Assembly: GCF_900114915.1 (NCBI RefSeq)
Contig: NZ_FOUS01000004.1
Span: 248,001-312,000, forward strand
Reading direction: 5' to 3'
Length of the DNA stretch: 64,000 nucleotides
From: Bradyrhizobium sp. Rc3b
GTDB lineage: Bacteria > Pseudomonadota > Alphaproteobacteria > Rhizobiales > Xanthobacteraceae
In this document: in pieces, positions 58,896-64,000 of the stretch
How the letters are laid out: each line of letters begins with the position of its first letter
Numbering within the stretch: the stretch's first letter is position 1
Notes under the pieces: generated by a model
Databases searched by the model: none
Seen by the model: the letters and a program-made list of their open reading frames with translations, nothing else
What the model was told of the DNA's origin: nothing
Made by a program: the position numbers and the translations under genes

Positions 58896-60587
58896 TTGCC
58901 GACCTCCTGCTTTCGCCTGAGTAGTCGCGTGGTCCGGCTGGGTTTCATCATCGGTTTCATCGCTCTGCTCGGAGCCTTGCTCTCCGGGCTTGCGGCTTAT
59001 CGCGTCCACGACCAGGAGCTGGCGCTGGACCGGATCGCGCTTGCGCGCGCGATCGACGTTCATGCCAGTCTGGTCCAGGACCGGCTTACCGAGCGCGAGC
59101 TGCTCGCACGCGTCGCCTCGGGCCTGTTCCGCACACCATCCGTGATCAAGCCGAACATGCTGGAGCCGCTGCGCTCGGCCATCTACGCCTTCAAGACCGA
59201 TTTCGTGGTGGCCGGCTGGATCGCCCGGCTGAAGCCGAACGAGCTTACGGCGGCGCAGGCCGCCATTGGAGGCGCCGGCTTCCCCAATCCGAAGATCCGC
59301 ACCTTTGACGACAAGCCGATCAATCCGGCCGAGATCACCCAGCCGATCGATGTGCTGTTGGATCTCGAGCCGCGCAGCGACGAGACCAAGGCTCTGCCTG
59401 GCCGTAGTTACGACCAGGATCAGGTTCGCAGCGCCATGTTGACACGGGCCCGGCTCGAGAAGCGGTCGGTGGCTTCGGACCCAATTCCGCTGTTGCGCGG
59501 CAACGGGCCGGTCGGGATCATTGTGGCAGCTCCCGTCATTCCCGAGGGTGCGACCGAGCCAGCCGGGTTCGTCACGTTTTCCTACGAACTCGCCTCGCTG
59601 ATGCTGACCAATGACGATATGTCGTTGTTCTCGGTCGCGCTTAGGGACCCGCGGAAGGAAGGTGGCGAGCTCGTTGCCAACGACCAGGGCATCGTCTCCA
59701 CGCGCATGACGACGACGGACGGGCCGACGCCATCGGCGACGCGCACGGTGAGCTTCGGCGGCCGTGACTGGCAGCTGGGTTATTACGCCAAGACCAACTC
59801 GGCGCGTCGCGCCGAGCAGACCGCGATCATCGTGGCGGCGATCGGCTTTGCGATCACCGCGATGGTGTGCGGCCTGTTTGGCTATGTCGCCTACAACAAT
59901 CTGCGGCTCAGCCGGGAAATCCAGGTCAGAATCGGCTTCGAGCGCCGGCTGACCGCGGTGATCGACGAGCTCAACCACCGGGTCAAGAATATCCTTGCAG
60001 TGATCCAGTCGATCGTGACGCGCACCTTGCGTCACGGCTCGGACATCGACGTCGCCCGCGAGCTTCTGATCGGGCGCATCCATGCCATGTCCAACGTGGT
60101 CTCGCTGCTCAGCGAGAGCCAGTGGCAGGGCGTCAAGCTGAAGGGCCTGTTCGAGGCGCGCGCCATCCCCCATGCCGACCGCATCGCCGTCACGGGGCCT
60201 GATATCGCGGTCAGCGCGCGCGCGGCGCAGAGCCTCTCGCTGCTGTTCTTCGAACTCGCCTCACATTCCGACGAGGGCCTGTCGCTGGTTGGAAAACATC
60301 CGCACATCACCGCCAGCTGGACGGTGACGGGCGAGGGGTCCGACGAGGTCTTCCATTTCCGCTGGGAGGAGCTCAATACCAGCGAGGCGACCCGCCGCCC
60401 CGATTCCGATTTTGGCCTGATTCTGCTCGACCGTGTCGCCCCCGAGGCGCTCGGCGGCACCGCCAAGCGCTATTTTACCGACGCCTCCTATGTCTACGAG
60501 CTGACCGCGCCGATGGAGACGGTGATCGACATGACCGAGCGCGACCGCACGGACAAGATCTCCGCGCCGGTGAGGCCTGCGCGATAG
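58896..60587 (+). CDS. CHASE-type membrane sensor protein with HWE kinase domain, degenerate ATP site
   Basis: A 563-residue protein. Two membrane helices (GFIIGFIALLGALLSGLAAY; IIVAAIGFAITAMVCGLFGY, about 308-330) flank a periplasmic CHASE-like domain. The cytoplasmic part has the HWE/HisKA_2 H-box, ELNHRVKNILAVIQSIVTRT, with His361. The ATP lid looks altered: FFELASHSDEGLSL stands where HELxTNAxKYGAL is expected, so the N-box Asn is missing, and the glycine box is DFGLILLDRV. The start is uncertain: TTG 58896, or GTG 58929. No response regulator lies beside it. Confidence 0.75.
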   Translation: MPTSCFRLSSRVVRLGFIIGFIALLGALLSGLAAYRVHDQELALDRIALARAIDVHASLVQDRLTERELLARVASGLFRTPSVIKPNMLEPLRSAIYAFKTDFVVAGWIARLKPNELTAAQAAIGGAGFPNPKIRTFDDKPINPAEITQPIDVLLDLEPRSDETKALPGRSYDQDQVRSAMLTRARLEKRSVASDPIPLLRGNGPVGIIVAAPVIPEGATEPAGFVTFSYELASLMLTNDDMSLFSVALRDPRKEGGELVANDQGIVSTRMTTTDGPTPSATRTVSFGGRDWQLGYYAKTNSARRAEQTAIIVAAIGFAITAMVCGLFGYVAYNNLRLSREIQVRIGFERRLTAVIDELNHRVKNILAVIQSIVTRTLRHGSDIDVARELLIGRIHAMSNVVSLLSESQWQGVKLKGLFEARAIPHADRIAVTGPDIAVSARAAQSLSLLFFELASHSDEGLSLVGKHPHITASWTVTGEGSDEVFHFRWEELNTSEATRRPDSDFGLILLDRVAPEALGGTAKRYFTDASYVYELTAPMETVIDMTERDRTDKISAPVRPAR

Positions 60588-60624
60588 AAGCCGCCGGCTT
60601 AAGCCTCGGCCTAACCCTTGGGGC

Positions 60625-61239
60625 TTAACCCTTGGGCCGCAACACCAGGTCGACCAGATTGCGGGCGTAGGCCGGCGTGATGGGCGCGATGCCGAAGACG
60701 TAGCGATAGAACAGGCTGCCATAGATCGCGTCGTAAAGATCCTCAGCCTGCCCTTCGGCCAGGATGCAGCCGTCGTTCTGGCCTGCCGCGATCATCTCGA
60801 CCAGCGCGTCACGACGGAATTGCAGATAGCGGGCATAGAACAGCTCGGCCGAGCCGGTTTTGGAAATGCATTCGGAGATCACCGCGAGCTGGACCTTGCC
60901 GAACTCGCCCTGGAGCGCCTCGGCGTAGGCTGCGGCATGGCGGCGGGCGCGTGCCGCGGGGTTGCCGGAGCCCTCCGGGGGCAGCGGCAGCATCTGCGCG
61001 GCATGTTGAAGAAAGGCGTCGATCAGGAGCGCCTCGCGGGACGGCCACCATTTGTAGATCGTCATCTTGGAGACGCTGGAGTGGCGGGCGACCGCGTCGA
61101 TGGTGGTAGCGGCAAGGCCGGTCGAAGCCATCAGCGCATAGGCGCTTTCGAGAATCGCGTTGCTGGTCTCGATCGACCGCGGCCGGCCGCGCCGGGGCGT
61201 GCTCTCGGTCTCCCCACCCCCGCTTTTCACCATCGCCAC
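60625..61239 (-). CDS. TetR/AcrR family transcription regulator
   Basis: A 204-residue regulator. The DNA-binding domain has ILESAYALMASTGLAATTID and the HTH VARHSSVSKMTIYKWWPSRE, followed by a ligand-binding domain of normal length. GTG 61239 has AGGAG seven bases upstream; ATG 61233 is alternative. The neighbours (a sensor gene on the other side, opgC) give no clue to the ligand or target. Confidence 0.85.
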   Translation of the reverse strand: MAMVKSGGGETESTPRRGRPRSIETSNAILESAYALMASTGLAATTIDAVARHSSVSKMTIYKWWPSREALLIDAFLQHAAQMLPLPPEGSGNPAARARRHAAAYAEALQGEFGKVQLAVISECISKTGSAELFYARYLQFRRDALVEMIAAGQNDGCILAEGQAEDLYDAIYGSLFYRYVFGIAPITPAYARNLVDLVLRPKG

Positions 61240-61318
61240 GCCCGGTCTCCTCACGCAGAGCTTCTCCGCATAGCGCAGCCGCTGCTTTCGGCCTAGCAGA
61301 ATCGCACGATTCTCTGGC

Positions 61319-61402
61319 CAGAGCGTTTTCGAGCGAAGTGGATCTCGGCTCGCGTGGAACCTAAAGCGCGATGACGATTCCTCCTCATCGCATCGCGCAT
61401 TA
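61319..61402. repeat. Interspersed repeat at the opgC 3' end
   Basis: CAGAGCGTTTTCGAGCGAAG followed by TGGATCTCGGCTCGCGTGG and AAAGCGCGATGACGATTC is a repeat form I remember in Bradyrhizobium. Its right end is also seen at 8925-8944. The element runs into the opgC stop codon at 61400-61402. Confidence 0.65.
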
Positions 61403-62542
61403 GGTCTGCTGCCGCAAGACCTTCGGCAGATCCTGCCACTTCGACCAGGCGACGTAGTAGGCCACCGCGGTCATCGCGGCGAAGCCGGCGAGGCTCACCA
61501 CGATCTGCATCACCACCAGATTGGCGCTGGTGATCAGGATGAGATGGCCGGCAAACGACAGGAATACCCCGACGCAGAACACGGCGAGCCATTCCTCGCC
61601 GCATCTGATGACCGCCTGCAGCGGCTTCAATTGCAGGCCGGGATGATCGGCCGGAATGAGATGGGTCGCCAGAAAGGCGAGTGCGAGGAAGTGAAGCACG
61701 CGATAGGGCGCGAGGTTTTCCTTGTCGGTCGGCGCGATGCTGTCGAGGAGGAGGTCCGGCAGGTAAGCCGACATTGCCGGCGAATGGCGCAGCAAGGTGA
61801 TGGCCATCGCGAATACGAGATAGGCGCCGGCGAGAATCCGCAGCCAGGGCATGTCGCGTAGCGCGCGTCCGGGCGCGCCTGTCACGGCGAACCAGCCCCC
61901 GAGCACCATCAGCATCTGCCAGCAGAGCGGATTGAAGGTCCATTCCTGGTCCGGATAGACCCGAAAATTCCAGTCGAACCAGCGTGCGGCAAGGTACAGC
62001 GCGACCGATGCCGCCAGGGTCAGGTTCGGCCACCGCAACAGGCCCCACAGCGCGAACGGAAAGAAGGCCATCAGCGGGATCATCAATTGCAGGAGGTCGA
62101 GGTTCAGCGGCTCCTCCTGGAGCACGAGGCCGCGGACCAGGATCCTCAGCGGGTGCTCGAGGATGCCCGAGATGTTGTATTCGTGGATGATCTCCGGCGC
62201 CATCGATTGCGAGGCGACGTAGGCGATGGTGTCGATATAGATCACGAACAGCACGACATAGGCGGCGTAGAGTCGCCAGACGCGGCGGAAGATGCGCGTC
62301 GCCGCCACGAGGTAACCCCGTTCAAGCGCCATCCGGCCGTGGATGATGGCGACGCCATAGCCGACGACGAACACGAACAGGTCGGCGGCGCCGCTGAAGC
62401 CGAAATTGCGCAGCGTCAGCAGATTGACGACGTTGTTCGGGATATGGTCGACGAAAACCGACCAGTTGGCGATACCGAGCGTCAGATACAGCCTGGCGTC
62501 GTGATGGAATGCGGCGAGGTTCGCCTTAACGGACGGTTTCAT
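61400..62542 (-). CDS. opgC: OpgC-family glucan acyltransferase
   Basis: A 380-residue integral membrane protein with about ten helices. The start, LYLTLGIANWSVFVDHIPNN and RNFGFSGAADLFVFVVGYGV, is the OpgC signature (H-x-P-N and the F-S-x-A-D-x-F-V-F motif). RRVWRLYAAYVVLFVIYIDT and FNPLCWQMLMVLGGWF follow. OpgC proteins add succinyl or similar groups to periplasmic glucans at the inner membrane; in rhizobia these are cyclic beta-glucans important in osmotic adaptation and nodulation. It stands alone on this strand. Confidence 0.87.
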   Translation of the reverse strand: MKPSVKANLAAFHHDARLYLTLGIANWSVFVDHIPNNVVNLLTLRNFGFSGAADLFVFVVGYGVAIIHGRMALERGYLVAATRIFRRVWRLYAAYVVLFVIYIDTIAYVASQSMAPEIIHEYNISGILEHPLRILVRGLVLQEEPLNLDLLQLMIPLMAFFPFALWGLLRWPNLTLAASVALYLAARWFDWNFRVYPDQEWTFNPLCWQMLMVLGGWFAVTGAPGRALRDMPWLRILAGAYLVFAMAITLLRHSPAMSAYLPDLLLDSIAPTDKENLAPYRVLHFLALAFLATHLIPADHPGLQLKPLQAVIRCGEEWLAVFCVGVFLSFAGHLILITSANLVVMQIVVSLAGFAAMTAVAYYVAWSKWQDLPKVLRQQT

Positions 62543-62727
62543 TGATTAAAATAGCTTTGGGAATCAGGGTGATACTTTTAACGGCAACTGCCTGCCCATC
62601 CGAGTAGCGTTTGCGTGATGGCTGGGGGCATCCGCCGTTATGGCGCGAAATTGCGCGGTGTCTTATGGACGTTCTGATTGATGCGCTCGGAGGACTTACA
62701 ACGAAATTTTCTAACCTGTTCTTACCG

Positions 62728-63183
62728 CTATTCGGCGGGCTCGGCCGACGCCTCGTCAGGAACGCCGGCGCGACTCGCCATGATGCCGAGGGCGACGCCT
62801 CCGATCGCCAGGATCGGCAGCAGTCGCTTCACCCCGATGGCACGAACGATCTGCAGCCCGGTGGCGAGCAGCATGGGGTCTGCCAGCATGCTCTGCGCCG
62901 CCGACTTCGCGGCGCGCTCGGCCGCGATCTGGGCGCGCTTCTGAACCTCGCGCTTGTAGGCCCAATAAGAACCTGCCGCTGCCAGCGTCAGCAGGAAGAA
63001 GATGCCGGCGCCGGCCAGACAGGCCTGCACCGGGCCATATTTCTCCAGCACCGAGATGAAGGCGGCGGCGCAAAGGAAGCACGTCGTCACGAACAGCGCG
63101 AAGGCCGCGGCTGCGGCAAGCGAGGTCAGCCGCACCGTGGTGCCGGTGGATGCACTGATCCCGTCGATGATGCGCTGAAACAT
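62728..63183 (-). CDS. Membrane protein, phage-holin/YqjE-like
   Basis: A 151-residue protein with two helices in the first half (LAAAAAFALFVTTCFLCAAA and ACLAGAGIFFLLTLAAAGSY), a basic-to-Ala-rich linker, and a third short hydrophobic stretch at the end (LLPILAIGGVALGIMA). The topology and the neighbouring DUF883 gene recall the YqjD-YqjE pair of enterobacteria. Ribosome site GAGGAG precedes ATG 63183. Function unknown; an envelope-stress role is a guess. Confidence 0.6.
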   Translation of the reverse strand: MFQRIIDGISASTGTTVRLTSLAAAAAFALFVTTCFLCAAAFISVLEKYGPVQACLAGAGIFFLLTLAAAGSYWAYKREVQKRAQIAAERAAKSAAQSMLADPMLLATGLQIVRAIGVKRLLPILAIGGVALGIMASRAGVPDEASAEPAE

Positions 63184-63277
63184 GGCCCTCGCTCCTCAGT
63201 TCCCCGCAAGCCAAACCGTCACGGGCCGACACCGGCAATGCGCCGGTGCCGACGCCTCAACACGCGTCCCGCAAATC

Positions 63278-63649
63278 TTACCGGCGCCAGGCGGCACCGA
63301 TCAGAAAGCCGATGCCGAGCGCGAGTCCGACGGTCGCAAGCGGCCGCTGTGTGATCGCGTCTTCGAGCGTCTCCTCGATCGAGCCGTAGGCTTCCTGGGC
63401 CGCGCCCATCATTGCACTGCCGCGCTCTGACACGTCGTCGAGCGCGGTATCCATGTTCTCGCGCGCCTGGCGATAGCCGCGGCGGGCCTGCTTGCTGGTG
63501 GAATTGGCAAATGTGTTGAGCGCGTCGGTGATCTGGTCGGTGAGGGCGGCGATATCGCTTTTCACGGCTGCTACATCCTTCTCGAGGCGTTCTCTGGTGG
63601 CTTTGTCGGTCCAGTCTTTCATCCCGGCTTCGGCATCGGTCGTGGACAT
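63278..63649 (-). CDS. DUF883 (ElaB/YqjD-like) inner-membrane protein
   Basis: A 123-residue protein. A long amphipathic helix (RERLEKDVAAVKSDIAALTD, RRGYRQARENMDTALDDVSE) ends in the conserved RPLATVGLALGIGFLIGAAW and RR, the ElaB/YqjD membrane tail. Relatives bind ribosomes at the inner membrane in stationary phase in E. coli. The start is ATG 63649 with GGAGCTCC upstream. It precedes the YqjE-like gene in the same direction. Confidence 0.83.
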   Translation of the reverse strand: MSTTDAEAGMKDWTDKATRERLEKDVAAVKSDIAALTDQITDALNTFANSTSKQARRGYRQARENMDTALDDVSERGSAMMGAAQEAYGSIEETLEDAITQRPLATVGLALGIGFLIGAAWRR

Positions 63650-63727
63650 CGGGAGCTCCAAACTGTTGACGGCTGAGATAGCCGGAAAACGTTTCGTCGT
63701 CGGGGAAGTTCCGTTCGCGGAAACCGG

Positions 63728-64000
63728 TCAGTCCTGCGGAAGCTGCGGCGCATCCGCCGGCAACAGATGCTCCTTCAGGATCAGCGCGACGATCAGGAGC
63801 GGCGACGACAGGAAGGCGCCCATCGGCCCCCACAGCCAGGTCCAGAACGCGAGCGCCAGCAGCACGGCGAGCGCATTCAGCGCCAACCGCCGCCCAATGA
63901 TCATGGGCGTGACGAAGTGCCCCTCCAGGAAGGTGAGACCGCCGAAGGCGAGCGCCGCCATCAGGCCGCCGCTGATGGTCGGGAAGGCGACCAGCCCCAC
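63728..64000 (-). CDS. AI-2E family transporter, C-terminal part
   Basis: Only the last 90 residues lie in the window; the frame runs past base 64000. The end has LTFLEGHFVTPMIIGRRLAL and LAVLLALAFWTWLWGPMGAF, then LSSPLLIVALILKEHL, the UPF0118/AI-2E transporter C-terminus. These are multi-pass membrane permeases of uncertain substrate. The gene reads towards the DUF883 gene. Confidence 0.85.
   Translation of the reverse strand: MGLVAFPTISGGLMAALAFGGLTFLEGHFVTPMIIGRRLALNALAVLLALAFWTWLWGPMGAFLSSPLLIVALILKEHLLPADAPQLPQD

Noticed and set aside
60600..60640. Short tandem TAACCCTTGGG at the end of the TetR gene as a regulatory repeat
   Set aside because: Only two copies, one within coding sequence; best explained as a small local duplication.

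Overview
The window is GC-rich alphaproteobacterial chromosome, most likely from Bradyrhizobium or a close relative (Nitrobacteraceae). The pointers are a CycM-type membrane-anchored cytochrome c, pimeloyl-CoA dehydrogenase (pim) genes, a complete Tad/Flp pilus locus with putative CtrA boxes, an HWE-type sensor kinase, and several families of palindromic intergenic repeats that I remember from this group. I see no tRNA, rRNA, CRISPR array, prophage or intact insertion sequence. The genus call is inference, because no marker gene is in the window.

Layout. 1-2.6 kb: end of a pim-type operon (pimC 3' end, pimD, an SDR). 2.6-9 kb: single genes among repeats: a DUF559 endonuclease-like gene framed by palindromic repeats, glpK, a GNAT enzyme, a threonine/serine dehydratase with a small secreted protein, and a divergent ArsR regulator followed by a glutathione transferase. 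9-19 kb: housekeeping metabolism: a Sel1-repeat protein, metF-metH, an LLM flavin oxidoreductase, kdsB-pheA, and cycM. 19-27 kb: a Yej-type peptide ABC importer (two tandem Tat-exported binding proteins, two permeases, one double ATPase). 27-30.4 kb: small unknown genes, then leucyl aminopeptidase with an NlpC/P60 hydrolase. 30.5-43.6 kb: Tad pilus genes in several transcription units (tadD; cpaBCDEF-tadBC; pilin, a 48-aa membrane protein and cpaA; an orphan secretin-N-domain protein; tadE and tadG), interrupted by a sterol-desaturase-family gene. 43.7-46.1 kb: cold-shock group (DEAD-box helicase, second IF-1, CspA). 46.3-58.6 kb: one long urea operon, urtABCDE-ureD-ureA-ureB-MESH1-like-ureC-ABM-ureE-ureF-ureG, with a sigma-54 promoter. 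58.9-64 kb: a degenerate HWE kinase, a TetR regulator, OpgC, two YqjE/YqjD-like envelope proteins, and the 3' end of an AI-2E family transporter.

How the genes work together. The urea operon should capture urea under nitrogen limitation (sigma-54/NtrC), import it and hydrolyse it with nickel urease matured by UreDEFG. Its odd members are a MESH1-type (p)ppGpp or NADPH hydrolase between ureB and ureC and an ABM-fold protein between ureC and ureE. The Tad genes form a complete adhesive pilus machine whose separate promoters share TTAA-N7-TTAA-like sites, suggesting cell-cycle (CtrA) control. MetF and MetH make methyl-THF and methionine in sequence. KdsB and PheA serve LPS Kdo activation and phenylalanine synthesis.
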